A DNA stretch of 54,839 nucleotides from Parvularculaceae bacterium. Its GTDB lineage: Bacteria > Pseudomonadota > Alphaproteobacteria > Caulobacterales > Parvularculaceae. The stretch is from NCBI GenBank assembly GCA_013389105.1, contig JACADZ010000063.1:1-54839 (forward strand), read 5' to 3'. Position 1 is the first letter of the stretch, and every line of letters begins with the position of its first letter. Of the stretch, positions 1-9,756 are shown piece by piece. The notes under the pieces are model-generated. The model was not told the origin of the DNA and ran no database searches. It saw only the letters and a list, made by a program, of their open reading frames with translations. A program made the position numbers and the translations under genes.

Positions 1-59
1 CCGCAAAGCCGGGGCCCGCGCCTTCATTTGGAAACTGATCAACTTCAACGAAGCGTCCT

Positions 60-371
60 ATGCAACAGAATATCCGCATCCGGCTGAAGGCGTTCGACCA
101 TCGGGTCCTCGACGCTTCGACGAAAGAGATCGTCAACACGGCCAAGCGCACCGGCGCGCAGGTGCGGGGTCCGATCCCGCTGCCGACCCGCATCGAGCGC
201 TTTACCGTCAACCGCAGCCCGCATGTCGACAAGAAAAGTCGCGAGCAGTTTGAGATGCGCACGCACAAGCGCGTCCTCGACATCGTCGATCCGACGCCGC
301 AGACCGTGGATGCGCTGATGAAGCTCGACCTCTCGGCCGGCGTCGATGTCGAAATCCGGCTCGGGGCCTGA
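60..371 (+). CDS. rpsJ: 30S ribosomal protein S10
   Basis: Small-subunit protein of the 30S head. In many bacteria it is also NusE, a transcription antitermination partner of NusB. The 103-residue length is the family standard, and the N-terminus [18 protein letters not shown] is typical. The conserved segments [19 protein letters not shown] and [13 protein letters not shown] are intact. It opens the S10 operon and is followed 11 nt later by rplC. The 59 bases before it belong to an upstream intergenic stretch: no conserved end of tuf is readable there, so the str operon boundary lies outside the window or is arranged differently. No clear Shine-Dalgarno is visible. Identification is certain. 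Confidence 0.98.
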   Translation: MQQNIRIRLKAFDHRVLDASTKEIVNTAKRTGAQVRGPIPLPTRIERFTVNRSPHVDKKSREQFEMRTHKRVLDIVDPTPQTVDALMKLDLSAGVDVEIRLGA

Positions 372-382
372 GGAGCACGACC

Positions 383-1105
383 ATGCGCACAGGGCTTATC
401 GCCAGAAAAGTCGGCATGACGCGGGTCTTCAATGCGGAGGGCGCGCATGTCCCCGTGACCGTCTGCCAGGTCGACAACTGTCAGGTCGTCGCGCAGATGA
501 CGGCCGAGAAGAACGGCTACACCGCCTTGCAACTGGGCGCCGGCGAGCGCAAGGCCAAGCGCGTCAATCGCGCCGAGCGCGGCCACTTCGCCAAGTCGAA
601 TGTCGCGCCGAAGTCGGTGCTCGTCGAGTTCCGCGTGTCGCCGGAGAACCTCGTCGACGTCGGCGCGGAACTGTCGGCGGAACATTTCCTCGTCGGCCAG
701 AAGGTCGACGTGTCCGGAACGACCATCGGCAAGGGTTTCGCCGGCGCGATGAAGAGGTGGAATTTCGGCGGACTTCGCGCCACGCACGGCGTGTCGGTGA
801 CGCACCGCGCCCATGGCTCGACCGGACAGCGCCAGGATCCGGGCAAGGTGTTCAAGAACAAGAAGATGGCCGGCCACTATGGCGCGGAGTCCGTGACAAC
901 GCAGAACCTCGAAGTCGTGAAGATCGATCCGGCGCGCAATCTCATCCTGCTCAAAGGGGCGGTGCCCGGCTCGGCGGGCTCCTGGGTCACAATCCGCGAT
1001 GCGGTTAAGCGGCCGCTGCCGAAAGATGCGCCGCGCCCTGCGAAACTGCGTGACAAGTCTGCGTCGGCGCCTGCCGCCGAAGCGGCGAAAGGCGGCGAAT
1101 CATGA
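383..1105 (+). CDS. rplC: 50S ribosomal protein L3
   Basis: Primary 23S rRNA-binding protein near the peptidyl transferase centre. The product begins [16 protein letters not shown] and contains the conserved core from [17 protein letters not shown] to [28 protein letters not shown], the long loop reaching towards the catalytic site. At 240 residues it exceeds the usual 205-215 because of a lysine/alanine-rich C-terminal tail (about residues 205-240), a common alphaproteobacterial trait. A GAGGAG Shine-Dalgarno lies about 8 nt before the ATG. The stop overlaps the rplD start by 4 nt (ATGA), implying translational coupling. Confidence 0.98.
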   Translation: MRTGLIARKVGMTRVFNAEGAHVPVTVCQVDNCQVVAQMTAEKNGYTALQLGAGERKAKRVNRAERGHFAKSNVAPKSVLVEFRVSPENLVDVGAELSAEHFLVGQKVDVSGTTIGKGFAGAMKRWNFGGLRATHGVSVTHRAHGSTGQRQDPGKVFKNKKMAGHYGAESVTTQNLEVVKIDPARNLILLKGAVPGSAGSWVTIRDAVKRPLPKDAPRPAKLRDKSASAPAAEAAKGGES

Positions 1106-1719
1106 AGATCGATGTCGTCAACCTGGATAGCGGCAAGGCGGGCTCGATCGAGCTCAGCAACGACGTGTTCGGCCTCGAGCCGCGCAAGGACATCCTGCAG
1201 CGTATGGTGGTCTATCAGCTCGCCAAGCGCCAGGCCGGGACGCACAAGGCCAAGACGCGCGGCGAAGTGAAAGCCACGTCGAAGAAAATGTATCGCCAGA
1301 AGGGTACGGGCGGCGCGCGTCACGGCAACCAGGCGGCGCCGCAGTTCACCGGCGGCGGCGTTGCGCACGGTCCGCAACCGCGCAGCCACGCGATTGATCT
1401 GCCGAAGAAGGTGCGACGCCTCGCGATGAAGCACGCGCTGTCGGCCAAGCGGGCGGCGAACGAACTTGTCGTTATCGACGAGGCGCGGCTCGGCGAGGCC
1501 AAGACCAAGGCGCTCGCTGAGAAGTTTGAGAAGCTCGGGCTCAAGAACGCGCTGATCGTCGATGCGTCGGTCGACGCAAATTTCGGGGCCGCCGCCCGCA
1601 ACATCGCCAATATCGACGTGCTGCCCCTCGTCGGCGCCAATGTCTACGCCATCCTGCGTCGCGAGAAGCTCGTTCTCACCAAAGCCGCCGTTGAAGGGCT
1701 GGAGGCCCGACTGAAATGA
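1102..1719 (+). CDS. rplD: 50S ribosomal protein L4
   Basis: L4 lines the peptide exit tunnel. In Escherichia coli it also represses its own S10 operon, although that leader mechanism is not conserved everywhere and cannot be judged here. The 205 residues include the tunnel-loop region [20 protein letters not shown] (about residues 55-75), in the usual place for the family. The C-terminal Rossmann-like half carries [12 protein letters not shown] and [16 protein letters not shown]. The start is fixed by its 4-nt overlap with rplC, and the end overlaps rplW by 4 nt. Confidence 0.98.
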   Translation: MKIDVVNLDSGKAGSIELSNDVFGLEPRKDILQRMVVYQLAKRQAGTHKAKTRGEVKATSKKMYRQKGTGGARHGNQAAPQFTGGGVAHGPQPRSHAIDLPKKVRRLAMKHALSAKRAANELVVIDEARLGEAKTKALAEKFEKLGLKNALIVDASVDANFGAAARNIANIDVLPLVGANVYAILRREKLVLTKAAVEGLEARLK

Positions 1720-2051
1720 GCCCCCAAAACGCCAAAGCCCGCAAGGACAAGAAGCCGGTCGCCGCCGCGAAGCATTTCGATACGCTGATCGCGCCGGTGA
1801 TCACCGAGAAGTCGACGCTGGCCTCCGAACGCAACCAGGTCGTTTTCCGCGTTCCGCTGGAAGCGACCAAGCCGGAGATCAAGGACGCCGTGGAGGCGCT
1901 GTTCAAGGTGAAGGTTTCGGCTGTCAACACGCTGCGGGCCAAGGGAAAGAATAAGGTCTTCAGGGGCCGTCCGTATACGCGGTCAACGACGAAAAAGGCG
2001 GTCGTTACTCTCGCCGAAGGCCACGCAATTGACGTGACGACCGGACTCTAG
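1716..2051 (+). CDS. rplW: 50S ribosomal protein L23
   Basis: L23 sits at the tunnel exit and docks trigger factor and SRP. The conserved core runs from [21 protein letters not shown] to [15 protein letters not shown]. The 111-residue product has an N-terminal extension of about 20 residues rich in lysine and alanine compared with the roughly 100-residue family norm. The ATG overlaps the rplD stop by 4 nt, so translation is probably coupled. Ten bases separate it from rplB. Confidence 0.97.
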   Translation: MSPQNAKARKDKKPVAAAKHFDTLIAPVITEKSTLASERNQVVFRVPLEATKPEIKDAVEALFKVKVSAVNTLRAKGKNKVFRGRPYTRSTTKKAVVTLAEGHAIDVTTGL

Positions 2052-2061
2052 GAAACGAGCC

Positions 2062-2892
2062 ATGCCGCTGAGAACATTCAATCCGACTTCGCCGGCCCGC
2101 CGCGGGCTTATCGTCGTCGACCGCAGCGAACTCTGGGCCGGCGGCCCGGAGAAGTCGCTGGTCGAGGGCCAGCACTCGTCCGGCGGCCGCAATAATCACG
2201 GGCGAACGACCTCGCGCTATCGCGGCGGCGGCGTGAAGCGGCTTTACCGCAAGATCGACTTTAAGCGGAACAAGCACGACATCGAAGCGAAGGTCGAGCG
2301 GCTCGAGTACGACCCGAACCGCACGGCGTTCATCGCGCTCGTCAAGTATCTCGACGGCGAACTGCGCTACATCCTCGCCCCGCAGCGCCTCAAGGCGGGC
2401 GACAAGATCATCTCCGGCGAACGGGTCGACGTGAAGCCCGGCAACGCCATGCCGATGAAGTCGATGCCGATTGGGGCAATCATTCACAATGTCGAACTGA
2501 AGCCAGGCAAGGGCGGCCAGATCGCGCGGTCGGCCGGCAATTTCGCCCAGCTTGTCGGTCGCGACTCAGGCATGGCGCAGGTGCGCCTCCAGTCCGGCGA
2601 AGTCCGCCTCATCTCCGGAGAATGCATGGCGACGATCGGCGCCGTCTCGAATGCGGACCACATCAACGAGCAGATCGGCAAGGCGGGCCGGCAAAGACAC
2701 TTCGGTTTCCGCCCGCATGTGCGCGGCATCATGATGAACCCGGTCGATCACCCTAACGGCGGCCGGACCAAGGGCGGCAAGCACTGGGCGACGCCGTGGG
2801 GCAAGCCGACCAAGGGCGCCAAGACCCGAAAGAACAAACGCACCGACAAATTTATCATTCGCTCGCGGCACGCCCGCAAGAAGGCGAACTAG
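2062..2892 (+). CDS. rplB: 50S ribosomal protein L2
   Basis: One of the most conserved ribosomal proteins, needed for subunit association and peptidyl transfer. The 276-residue length is standard. Visible signatures are [16 protein letters not shown] near residues 43-58, and [18 protein letters not shown] near residues 229-246, which holds the conserved histidine near the catalytic centre. A short GAAACGAG stretch precedes the ATG. It lies between rplW and rpsS in the expected S10 order. Confidence 0.98.
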   Translation: MPLRTFNPTSPARRGLIVVDRSELWAGGPEKSLVEGQHSSGGRNNHGRTTSRYRGGGVKRLYRKIDFKRNKHDIEAKVERLEYDPNRTAFIALVKYLDGELRYILAPQRLKAGDKIISGERVDVKPGNAMPMKSMPIGAIIHNVELKPGKGGQIARSAGNFAQLVGRDSGMAQVRLQSGEVRLISGECMATIGAVSNADHINEQIGKAGRQRHFGFRPHVRGIMMNPVDHPNGGRTKGGKHWATPWGKPTKGAKTRKNKRTDKFIIRSRHARKKAN

Positions 2893-2903
2893 GGAGCTCC
2901 GCT

Positions 2904-3182
2904 ATGCCGCGTTCAGTCTGGAAAGGCCCGTTCATCGATCGCCATGTGCTGAAGAAGGCCGATCAGGCCCGCGCCGGTCAGCACAAGGGCGGCATCAAGA
3001 CCTGGTCGCGCCGCTCGACCATTCTCCCGCAATTCGTCGGGCTGACTTTCAACGTCTACAACGGCAAGAAATTCATTCCGGTGCACGTGACCGAAGACAT
3101 GGTCGGCCACAAGTTCGGCGAGTTTTCGCCGACCCGCACGTTCCACGGCCACGGGGCCGACAAGAAAGTGGCAAAGGCGTAA
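2904..3182 (+). CDS. rpsS: 30S ribosomal protein S19
   Basis: S19 binds the 30S head next to S13 and contacts the A-site region. The 92 residues start [18 protein letters not shown] and contain [18 protein letters not shown] and the terminal motif [16 protein letters not shown] chose the ATG at 2904, preceded by AGGGAGCTCC, because it gives the family length. A longer in-frame reading from 2796 would run through the end of rplB and is not plausible. Confidence 0.98.
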   Translation: MPRSVWKGPFIDRHVLKKADQARAGQHKGGIKTWSRRSTILPQFVGLTFNVYNGKKFIPVHVTEDMVGHKFGEFSPTRTFHGHGADKKVAKA

Positions 3183-3187
3183 TCGTC

Positions 3188-3568
3188 ATGGGACAGAAGA
3201 AAAATCCCCGACGCGTCGCGGAAAACGCCGCCCTCGCCAAGGGCAAGCTGATCCGGATCTCGCCGCAGAAGCTGAACCTCGTCGCCGAAACCATCCGCGG
3301 CAAGAAAGCCGAGAAGGCGCGCGCCGAGCTGATGTTTTCGCGCAAGCGGGTCGCCGGCCAGGTTCTGAAGGTGCTCGACAGCGCCATCGCCAACGCCGAG
3401 AACAACCACGATCTCGACATCGACAGCCTGGTGGTCACGCAGGCCTATGTCGGACGCAACATGGTCATGAAGCGCTGGACCCCGCGGGGCCGCGGCCGCA
3501 TGGGCCGCATTTTCAAGCCGTTTGCGGAAATCACCATCGTCGTCAGCGAAGTCGAGGAGGCCGCTTAA
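3188..3568 (+). CDS. rplV: 50S ribosomal protein L22
   Basis: L22 contacts all domains of 23S rRNA, and its beta-hairpin loop lines the exit tunnel (macrolide region). The C-terminal half [20 protein letters not shown] is the conserved hairpin, and the helical core includes [20 protein letters not shown]. The 126-residue size is typical for alphaproteobacteria, which have a short N-terminal extension. Only 5 nt separate it from rpsS, and its stop overlaps the rpsC start by one base (TAATG). Confidence 0.98.
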   Translation: MGQKKNPRRVAENAALAKGKLIRISPQKLNLVAETIRGKKAEKARAELMFSRKRVAGQVLKVLDSAIANAENNHDLDIDSLVVTQAYVGRNMVMKRWTPRGRGRMGRIFKPFAEITIVVSEVEEAA

Positions 3569-4290
3569 TGGGCCAGAAGGTCAACCCCATCGGTCTGCGT
3601 CTCGGGATCAACCGGACCTGGGATTCGCGCTGGTTCGCCAAGCGGGGCGAATATGGCGAGCTGCTGCATGAAGACATCCGTATCCGGAAATATCTGACCG
3701 AGCGCCTCAAGCAGGCGGGGGTATCGCGCATCATCATTGAGCGCCCGCACAAGAAGTGCCGCGTCACGATCTACACCGCACGTCCCGGCGTGGTCATCGG
3801 CAAGAAGGGGGCGGACATCGAGAAGCTGCGCGCCGAGCTTTCGAAGCTGTCCAATTCCGAGACGGTGCTCAACATCGTCGAGATCCGCAAACCCGAGATC
3901 GACGCGACCCTCGTCGCCGAGAACATCGCGCAACAGCTGGAGCGTCGGGTCGCGTTCCGCCGCGCCATGAAGCGGGGCATGCAGACGGCGATGCGCATGG
4001 GCGGACTAGGCATCCGGTGCAACGTCTCGGGCCGCCTCGGCGGCGCCGAAATCGCGCGCATGGAGTGGTATCGCGAAGGGCGCGTGCCTCTGCACACTCT
4101 GCGTGCGGACATCGACTACGGCGTCGCGACGGCGATGACGGCCTACGGCACCATCGGAGTCAAGGTCTGGATCTTCAAAGGCGAGATTCTCGAGCACGAT
4201 CCGCTCGCTCAGGAAAAGCGCATCATCGACGCGCAGACCGGCGGCGTCGCGCCGGCGGCCGGCGCCCGGCGCGAACAGGCGCGAGCCTGA
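3568..4290 (+). CDS. rpsC: 30S ribosomal protein S3
   Basis: S3 forms part of the mRNA entry channel of the 30S head. The 240-residue protein has the N-terminal [20 protein letters not shown], a type II KH domain with the loop [15 protein letters not shown] (about residues 71-85), and the C-terminal S3 domain with [19 protein letters not shown] and [12 protein letters not shown]. The alanine/arginine-rich tail is short. The start overlaps the rplV stop by one base. Confidence 0.98.
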   Translation: MGQKVNPIGLRLGINRTWDSRWFAKRGEYGELLHEDIRIRKYLTERLKQAGVSRIIIERPHKKCRVTIYTARPGVVIGKKGADIEKLRAELSKLSNSETVLNIVEIRKPEIDATLVAENIAQQLERRVAFRRAMKRGMQTAMRMGGLGIRCNVSGRLGGAEIARMEWYREGRVPLHTLRADIDYGVATAMTAYGTIGVKVWIFKGEILEHDPLAQEKRIIDAQTGGVAPAAGARREQARA

Positions 4291-4311
4291 AGGGAATAAC
4301 GGAGCCATCCC

Positions 4312-4725
4312 ATGTTGCAGCCGAAGCGGAGCAAGTTCCGCAAACAGTTTAAGGGCCGCATTCACGGCGTCGCCAAGGGCGGGTCCGACCTCAATTTCGG
4401 CAGCCACGGCCTCAAAGCCCTGGAACCGGAACGCGTGACGGCCCGCCAGCTCGAAGCGTCCCGCCGCGCCATCACCCGCGCGATGAAGCGCGCGGGCCGC
4501 GTGTGGATCCGCGTGTTCCCGGACGTGCCGGTTTCGAAGAAGCCTACCGAAGTGCGGATGGGCTCCGGCAAGGGCGCACCTGAACTTTGGGTCGCGCGCG
4601 TCAAACCTGGCCGCATTCTCTTTGAGATCGACGGCGTCGATGAAGCGACCGCGCAGGAAGCGCTCTCGCTCGGGGCCGCCAAGCTTCCGATCAAGACCCG
4701 GGTCGTCAAGCGGCTCGGCGAATAG
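4312..4725 (+). CDS. rplP: 50S ribosomal protein L16
   Basis: L16 helps shape the A-site of the 50S subunit. The 137-residue length is standard. It begins [19 protein letters not shown] and carries [18 protein letters not shown] and [19 protein letters not shown]. The segment around residue 82 (RMGSGKG) matches the loop that is hydroxylated on arginine by YcfD in E. coli; I see no ycfD here. A GGAGCC precedes the ATG. Confidence 0.98.
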   Translation: MLQPKRSKFRKQFKGRIHGVAKGGSDLNFGSHGLKALEPERVTARQLEASRRAITRAMKRAGRVWIRVFPDVPVSKKPTEVRMGSGKGAPELWVARVKPGRILFEIDGVDEATAQEALSLGAAKLPIKTRVVKRLGE

Positions 4726-4736
4726 GAACAAGAACC

Positions 4737-4949
4737 ATGAACGCCAAAGACGCGCGCGACCTGACGCCCGACCAGCTTTCCGACGAACTCGTGAAGCTCA
4801 AGAAGGAGCAATTCAACCTGCGCTTCCAGAAGGCCTCCGGCCAGCTCGAGAAGACGGCCCGCATCGGCGAGGTGCGCCGCTCGATCGCCCGCATAAAGAC
4901 CATCCTGACCGAGAAGGCAGCGCCCGCCAAGAAAGCGGCCAAGAGATAG
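4737..4949 (+). CDS. rpmC: 50S ribosomal protein L29
   Basis: A small two-helix protein at the tunnel exit beside L23, where trigger factor and SRP dock. Its 70 residues show the family pattern: [20 protein letters not shown] in the first helix, then [20 protein letters not shown] leading into [14 protein letters not shown]. The C-terminus ends in an alanine/lysine stretch. It is spaced 11 nt after rplP and 10 nt before rpsQ. Confidence 0.97.
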   Translation: MNAKDARDLTPDQLSDELVKLKKEQFNLRFQKASGQLEKTARIGEVRRSIARIKTILTEKAAPAKKAAKR

Positions 4950-4959
4950 GGAACCAAAA

Positions 4960-5202
4960 ATGCCGAAACGCATCCTTCAGGGCACGGTGGTCAGCGACAA
5001 AGCGGCCAAGACCGTCGTCGTCAGCGTCGAGCGCATCTACCGGCACCCGGTGCTGCAGAAGACGATCCGCTCGTCGAAGAAGTTCCACGCCCATGACGAG
5101 AAGGGCGAATACAAAGCGGGCGACCTGGTGCGCATCCAGGAATGCCCGCCGAAGTCGAAACTGAAGCGCTGGGAAGTCATCGGGCTCGGCTCGAAAGCCT
5201 GA
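4960..5202 (+). CDS. rpsQ: 30S ribosomal protein S17
   Basis: An OB-fold primary 16S rRNA-binding protein needed for early 30S assembly. The 80-residue sequence begins [20 protein letters not shown], followed by [34 protein letters not shown] and [11 protein letters not shown], all in family order. It is the third gene of the L16-L29-S17 trio that closes the S10 operon. Confidence 0.98.
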   Translation: MPKRILQGTVVSDKAAKTVVVSVERIYRHPVLQKTIRSSKKFHAHDEKGEYKAGDLVRIQECPPKSKLKRWEVIGLGSKA

Positions 5203-5250
5203 CGCGAAGCAACGGAAAGAGGCCGGGCGAGCAGTCCGGGGAGGGTCGAC

Positions 5251-5619
5251 ATGATCCAGATGCAGACGAATTTAGAAGTGGCGGACAATTCAGGCGCCAA
5301 GCGCGTGCAGTGCATCAAGGTGCTCGGCGGCGCCAAGCGAAAGTACGCCTCGGTCGGCGACATCATCGTCGTTTCGGTCAAGGAGGCGATGCCGCGCGGC
5401 CGCGTGAAGAAGGGTCAGGTCATGAAGGCCGTGGTCGTGCGCACCGCCAAGGACATCAAACGCAAGGACGGATCGGTCATCCGCTTCGACCGCAACGCCG
5501 CCGTCCTGATCAACAATCAGAAGGAGCCGATCGGCACCCGCATCTTCGGGCCCGTAACTCGCGAACTGCGCGCGGCCAACCACATGAAGATCGTGTCGCT
5601 CGCGCCGGAGGTTCTCTAA
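5251..5619 (+). CDS. rplN: 50S ribosomal protein L14
   Basis: L14 forms part of an inter-subunit bridge. The standard length of 122 residues begins [18 protein letters not shown] and contains [14 protein letters not shown] and [30 protein letters not shown] stretch supplies the Shine-Dalgarno before the ATG. The 48-nt gap from rpsQ is the S10/spc boundary and shows no convincing terminator, so read-through is likely. Its stop shares one base with the rplX start. Confidence 0.98.
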   Translation: MIQMQTNLEVADNSGAKRVQCIKVLGGAKRKYASVGDIIVVSVKEAMPRGRVKKGQVMKAVVVRTAKDIKRKDGSVIRFDRNAAVLINNQKEPIGTRIFGPVTRELRAANHMKIVSLAPEVL

Positions 5620-5927
5620 TGGCCGCCAAGATCAAGAAGGGCGACAAGGTCGTCGTGCTGACCGGCAAGTATAAAGGCGTCGAAGCTGAAGTCCTCGAAG
5701 TGCGCCCGAAGGAAAGCCGCGTTGTCGTGCGCGGGGTCGCGGTCGCGAAAAAGCACCAGAAGCAGACCCCGCAGACCCAGGGCGGAATCGTGTCGATCGA
5801 ACAGCCGATCCATGTTTCCAACGTCGCCTACAGCGTCGGCGGCAAACCCTCGCGCGTGGGGTTCAAGGTCGAAGGCGGCAAGAAGACGCGCGTGGCGAAG
5901 AAATCCGGCGAGGCGATCAATGGCTAG
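5619..5927 (+). CDS. rplX: 50S ribosomal protein L24
   Basis: L24 is an assembly initiator that binds the 5' end of 23S rRNA. The 102-residue product begins [20 protein letters not shown], the KOW motif. Later come [20 protein letters not shown] and a conserved C-terminus [18 protein letters not shown]. The ATG was chosen because it gives the KOW start and sits in TAATG at the rplN stop. The 3' end overlaps the rplE start by 8 nt. Confidence 0.97.
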   Translation: MAAKIKKGDKVVVLTGKYKGVEAEVLEVRPKESRVVVRGVAVAKKHQKQTPQTQGGIVSIEQPIHVSNVAYSVGGKPSRVGFKVEGGKKTRVAKKSGEAING

Positions 5928-6495
5928 CGCAAAAGAAAGGGCGAAGCCTCGGCTCAAGGCGGAATACGATTCCGTCATCCGGGCGAGCCTTATCAAGAAG
6001 TTCGGTTACAAGAATCCGATGCAGGCGCCGAGGATCGACAAGGTCGTCATCAACATGGGCGTCGGCGAGGCCGTGAACGACCGCAAGGCGGTCGAGGGCG
6101 CAGCGGCCGACCTCGCCATGATCGCCGGCCAGAAGCCGGTCATCACCAAGGCGAAGAAATCGATCGCGAACTTCAAGGTCCGCGACGGGATGGCCATCGG
6201 CTGCAAGGTCACCTTGCGCTCGGACCGCGCCTACGAATTCCTCGACCGGCTGGTGACGATCGCCTTGCCGCGCGTGCGCGATTTCCGGGGCCTCAGCCCG
6301 CGCAGTTTCGACGGTCGCGGCAATTTCGCCTTGGGCCTTAAGGAGCACATCGTGTTTCCGGAGATCGACTACGACAAGGTGGAGAAGGTCCGCGGCATGG
6401 ACATCATCGTCTGCACGACCGCGAAGACCGACGAGGAAGCGCGCGAACTGCTCTCGCAGCTGAATTTCCCGTTCCGCAAAGAAGGAAAGAAATAG
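5920..6495 (+). CDS. rplE: 50S ribosomal protein L5
   Basis: L5 binds 5S rRNA and contacts P-site tRNA. The 191-residue reading starts [20 protein letters not shown] inside the last codons of rplX. Conserved L5 segments are [48 protein letters not shown] and [14 protein letters not shown] long in-frame upstream extension (to 5722) would only read rplX in another frame, so the short start is taken. The 45-nt spacer to rpsN is unremarkable. Confidence 0.98.
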   Translation: MASAKERAKPRLKAEYDSVIRASLIKKFGYKNPMQAPRIDKVVINMGVGEAVNDRKAVEGAAADLAMIAGQKPVITKAKKSIANFKVRDGMAIGCKVTLRSDRAYEFLDRLVTIALPRVRDFRGLSPRSFDGRGNFALGLKEHIVFPEIDYDKVEKVRGMDIIVCTTAKTDEEARELLSQLNFPFRKEGKK

Positions 6496-6540
6496 GCAAG
6501 GTCCGGCGCCCGCTGGAAACCGGCTTAACGGAGACGACAC

Positions 6541-6846
6541 ATGGCGAAAACAAGTGCGATCGAACGAGACAAGAAGCGCCGCCGCATGGCCAAGCAATAC
6601 GACGCCAAGCGCGCGCGCCTCAAAGCGATCGTGAGGGACAAGTCCAAACCGGCCGAGGAGCGTTTTGAGGCGGTGCTGAAGCTCGCCGAGATTCCGCGCA
6701 ACGCGTCGAAGACGCGCGCGCGCAATCGCTGCGAGGTGACGGGCCGCCCGCGGGGCTTCTACCGGAAGCTCAAGATGTCGCGCATCGCGCTGCGCCTTTA
6801 CGGCAGCTCGGGCGTGGTGCCGGGCCTCATCAAGGCCAGCTGGTAA
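6541..6846 (+). CDS. rpsN: 30S ribosomal protein S14, zinc-free type
   Basis: S14 assembles late in the 30S head. This is the long, cysteine-poor form (101 residues): where zinc-binding S14 has two CxxC pairs, this protein has only [18 protein letters not shown]. The start [20 protein letters not shown] and the C-terminus [11 protein letters not shown] are typical. It lies between rplE and rpsH in the spc operon. L31 in this window (47410-47634) is also zinc-free. Confidence 0.98.
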   Translation: MAKTSAIERDKKRRRMAKQYDAKRARLKAIVRDKSKPAEERFEAVLKLAEIPRNASKTRARNRCEVTGRPRGFYRKLKMSRIALRLYGSSGVVPGLIKASW

Positions 6847-6856
6847 GGAGAGCGGC

Positions 6857-7255
6857 ATGTCGATCAACGATCCAATCGGCGACCTGATCACGCGACTGCG
6901 CAACGCGCAGCTGCGTCGTCAGTCCACGATCTCCGCCCCTGCCTCGAAGCTGCGCGGCCGCGTCCTCGACGTGCTCTTCGAGGAAGGCTACATCCGCGGC
7001 TACAGCCGCACCGAGAAGGACGGCGAGAAGCCGACTTTCGACATCGAGCTGAAATATTTCGACGGCGCGCCGGTCATTTCAAAGATCCAGCGCGTATCGA
7101 AGCCGGGCCGGCGGGTCTACTCGGCCGTTTCCGATCTGCCGCGGGTGCGCAACGGCCTCGGCATTTCGGTTCTCTCGACGCCGAAGGGCGTCATGAGCGA
7201 CGCGGCGGCGCGGGAAGCCAATGTCGGCGGCGAAGTCCTGTTCCAGGTCTACTGA
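6857..7255 (+). CDS. rpsH: 30S ribosomal protein S8
   Basis: S8 binds the central domain of 16S rRNA. In E. coli it is the translational repressor of the spc operon, acting at the rplE region; no attempt was made to fold such a site here. The 132-residue protein starts [18 protein letters not shown] and ends with the canonical [18 protein letters not shown] and GGEVLFQVY. The start follows rpsN by 10 nt and is preceded by AAGGAGAG. Confidence 0.98.
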   Translation: MSINDPIGDLITRLRNAQLRRQSTISAPASKLRGRVLDVLFEEGYIRGYSRTEKDGEKPTFDIELKYFDGAPVISKIQRVSKPGRRVYSAVSDLPRVRNGLGISVLSTPKGVMSDAAAREANVGGEVLFQVY

Positions 7256-7276
7256 GAGTTCACGGGAGAGGGATTG

Positions 7277-7810
7277 ATGTCCCGCATTGGAAAAAAGCCG
7301 GTAGAGGTTCCGAAGGGCGTCACCGTCGCGGTGAGCGGCCAAACGGTCACGGCCAAGGGTCCGAAGGGCGAACTGAAATTCGTCGTAAACGATCTCTGCA
7401 AGGTTGCGATGGAAGACGGCAAGATCGCCTTGGCGCCGGTCGAGCCGAGCAAGGCGGCGAGGGCCCAGTGGGGCATGAGCCGCACCATGATCTCGAACAT
7501 GATGGCGGGGGTCACGGCTCCTTTTACCAAAAAGCTGGAGCTGGTGGGCGTCGGCTATCGCGCCGCGGTGAAGGGCAGCGCGCTCAATCTCGCCCTCGGC
7601 TACTCGCACGAGATCGACTTTCCGATTCCGGCCGGCGTTAAAATCGAGACGCCGAAGCCCACGGAGATCATTCTCTCCGGGATCGACAAGCAGCTCGTCG
7701 GCGAGACTGCGGCGAAGATCCGGGCGATGCGTCCGCCGGAGCCGTTCAAGGGCAAGGGTGTGAAGTACGAGGGCGAATACATCTTCCGTAAGGAAGGCAA
7801 GAAGAAGTAA
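7277..7810 (+). CDS. rplF: 50S ribosomal protein L6
   Basis: L6 sits near the GTPase-associated centre. The ATG at 7277 gives [17 protein letters not shown], the family start. A TTG three bases earlier is in frame, but the ATG is better spaced from GGGAGAGGGA. Two L6 repeats are visible, with [10 protein letters not shown] (about residue 92) and [20 protein letters not shown] near the C-terminus. Length is 177 residues, as expected. Confidence 0.98.
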   Translation: MSRIGKKPVEVPKGVTVAVSGQTVTAKGPKGELKFVVNDLCKVAMEDGKIALAPVEPSKAARAQWGMSRTMISNMMAGVTAPFTKKLELVGVGYRAAVKGSALNLALGYSHEIDFPIPAGVKIETPKPTEIILSGIDKQLVGETAAKIRAMRPPEPFKGKGVKYEGEYIFRKEGKKK

Positions 7811-7820
7811 GGCGGCGATC

Positions 7821-8186
7821 ATGGCTCAGTCCAACAAGAAAAAACTGAAGCAACGCGCAGTTCGCACCAGGAGGTCCCTGGCCTCGGCCGCCAACGGTCG
7901 CGCGCGGCTCTCGGTGTTCCGGTCATCCAAGAACATCTCTGCCCAGATCATTGACGACGCCAAGGGCGTGACGCTCGCGGCGGCGTCCTCGGTCGACAAG
8001 GAACTTAAGGGCAAGATCGCCAAGGGTTGGAACAAGGATGCGGCGGCCGCCGTCGGCAAGGCGCTTGCGGAACGCGCCGTCAAGGCCGGCGTCAGGGACG
8101 TCGTGTTCGACCGCGGCGGCTACATGTATCACGGGCGCGTCAAGGCGCTCGCCGAGGCCGCGCGCGAAGCCGGCCTTAACTTCTGA
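7821..8186 (+). CDS. rplR: 50S ribosomal protein L18
   Basis: L18 binds 5S rRNA with L5. The 121-residue product has the basic N-terminus [35 protein letters not shown], and the glycine-rich end [24 protein letters not shown], all conserved. It is spaced 10 nt after rplF and 20 nt before rpsE. Confidence 0.98.
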   Translation: MAQSNKKKLKQRAVRTRRSLASAANGRARLSVFRSSKNISAQIIDDAKGVTLAAASSVDKELKGKIAKGWNKDAAAAVGKALAERAVKAGVRDVVFDRGGYMYHGRVKALAEAAREAGLNF

Positions 8187-8206
8187 AGGAATTCGAGGAG
8201 ACTTTG

Positions 8207-8851
8207 ATGGCGCGCGAACCTGAGACAAGTCCCGGCCACGAGGAAGAACCGCAACAGGAGCGGCGCGGCCGCGGGCGGGGCCGCAGAGATCGCGATCGCG
8301 AGCGCGAGAGAGAACGCGAGCGCGACGACGAGTTCGTGGACAAGCTCGTTGCGATCAACCGCGTCGCCAAGGTCGTCAAAGGCGGCAAGAATTTCGGCTT
8401 CGCCGCGCTCGTTGTTGTCGGCGACCAGAAAGGCCGCGTCGGCTACGGAAAAGGCAAGGCGCGCGAAGTGCCTGAGGCGATTCGCAAGGCGACTCAGGAA
8501 GCCAAGCGCAGCCTTGTGCGCATTCCGCTGCGCGAGGGCCGGACGCTGCATCACGACGCGGCCGGCCGCTGGGGCGCCGGCAAGGTCGTCCTGCGCGCGG
8601 CGCCGGCGGGAACGGGCATTATCGCAGGCGGCCCGATGCGAGCCGTTTTCGAGACGCTCGGACTTAAGGACGTCGTCGCGAAATCGCTCGGCTCCTCCAA
8701 TCCCTACAACATGGTGCGCGCGACCATTGATGCGCTCCAGGCGCAGACGAGCCCGCGTTTCGTCGCCAACAAGCGCGGCAAGAAGGTCGCCGAGATTCTC
8801 GCCCGTCGCGTCGGCGGCGGGGAAGCACAGGCCGGCGCGGACGCCGCCTAA
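8207..8851 (+). CDS. rpsE: 30S ribosomal protein S5 with Arg/Glu-rich N-terminal extension
   Basis: S5 lines the mRNA channel and affects decoding fidelity. The conserved body starts near residue 43 ([20 protein letters not shown]) and includes [20 protein letters not shown] and [18 protein letters not shown]. The first 42 residues are unusual: after an acidic head (residues 1-18) there is a tract of alternating Arg with Gly, Asp or Glu (about 20-42). The total is 214 residues against about 167 in E. coli. The ATG at 8207 follows GAGGAG, and an in-frame TTG one codon earlier is less likely. Confidence 0.97.
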   Translation: MAREPETSPGHEEEPQQERRGRGRGRRDRDRERERERERDDEFVDKLVAINRVAKVVKGGKNFGFAALVVVGDQKGRVGYGKGKAREVPEAIRKATQEAKRSLVRIPLREGRTLHHDAAGRWGAGKVVLRAAPAGTGIIAGGPMRAVFETLGLKDVVAKSLGSSNPYNMVRATIDALQAQTSPRFVANKRGKKVAEILARRVGGGEAQAGADAA

Positions 8852-8869
8852 TCATTGAGGATCAGCCCC

Positions 8870-9058
8870 ATGGACGCGAAAAAGAAAATGCTGAAGGTGC
8901 GCCAGACGAAATCGCCGGCGCGTCGGCCTTTTGATCAGGAGCAGACGCTGATCGGGCTCGGCCTCAACAAGGTCGGGCGCGTGCGCGAGCTTGAGGATAC
9001 GCCGTCCGTGCGCGGCATGATCCGCAAGGTGGCCCATATGGTCGAGGTGGTGGAATAA
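8870..9058 (+). CDS. rpmD: 50S ribosomal protein L30
   Basis: A small single-domain 50S protein of 62 residues. The core reads [20 protein letters not shown], then [20 protein letters not shown] and the C-terminal [12 protein letters not shown], typical of the bacterial short form. ATG 8870 is preceded by GAGGATCAG. An in-frame TTG at 8855 would add five residues and is unlikely. The 86-nt gap to rplO holds no obvious element. Confidence 0.96.
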   Translation: MDAKKKMLKVRQTKSPARRPFDQEQTLIGLGLNKVGRVRELEDTPSVRGMIRKVAHMVEVVE

Positions 9059-9144
9059 CGTGTGAATGGCCATGCGCGAATGACGCCGCCGCGCAGCCGG
9101 TTCGCCTGGATCAATGACCATTCACCCCTTCTGAGGATCCCAAC

Positions 9145-9756
9145 ATGAGACTGAACGAACTCGCCGACAACGAAGGCGCCCGCAGGAAGTTCAAGCGGGT
9201 CGGTCGCGGCATTGGCTCCGGCAAGGGCAAGACCGCCGGCCGGGGCGTCAAGGGTCAGAAAGCCCGGTCAGGCGCAGTCGGCATCCGCCAGTTCGAGGGC
9301 GGACAGATGCCGCTTTACATGCGCATGCCGAAGCGCGGCTTCAACAAGCCCAACAAGCTCAACTTCGTCGAGCTCACCCTCGGGCGCATTCAGACCGCAG
9401 TGGACGCCGGCAGTCTCGACCCGAAATCGGCGATCGACGGCAAGGCGCTAGTGAAGGCGGGCCTTATCCGGCGCGAGCGCGACGGCGTGCGCCTCCTCGC
9501 CTCGGGCGACCTCAAGTCGAAAATCGACATCACTGTCGCTCACGCTTCGGCGGGCGCGAAGGCGGCGATCGAAAAGGCTGGCGGCAAGGTCGTGGAAACG
9601 ATCGTTCCCGAGCCTCGCAAGCTGAAAAAGCACGAACTGAAAAAGCAGGAAGCCGCCAAGAGAGCCGCGGCGCCCAAGAAGGAGGCCGCTGCGGACGAGG
9701 AAGCGCCGAAGGGCGAAAAGAAAAAGGGCGACAAGGCGCCGGCCAAGGCGCCTTAA
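9145..9756 (+). CDS. rplO: 50S ribosomal protein L15 with long Lys/Ala/Glu tail
   Basis: A late-assembly 50S protein. The conserved N-terminus is MRLNELADNEGARRKFKRVG followed by the glycine-rich GRGIGSGKGKTAGRGVKG and FEGGQMPLYMRMPKRGF. The domain core ends around residue 155. The remaining 48 residues are a lysine/alanine/glutamate tail with repeated short charged motifs, making the protein 203 residues long against about 145-160 for most homologues. A GAGGATCCC precedes the ATG. Confidence 0.97.
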   Translation: MRLNELADNEGARRKFKRVGRGIGSGKGKTAGRGVKGQKARSGAVGIRQFEGGQMPLYMRMPKRGFNKPNKLNFVELTLGRIQTAVDAGSLDPKSAIDGKALVKAGLIRRERDGVRLLASGDLKSKIDITVAHASAGAKAAIEKAGGKVVETIVPEPRKLKKHELKKQEAAKRAAAPKKEAAADEEAPKGEKKKGDKAPAKAP

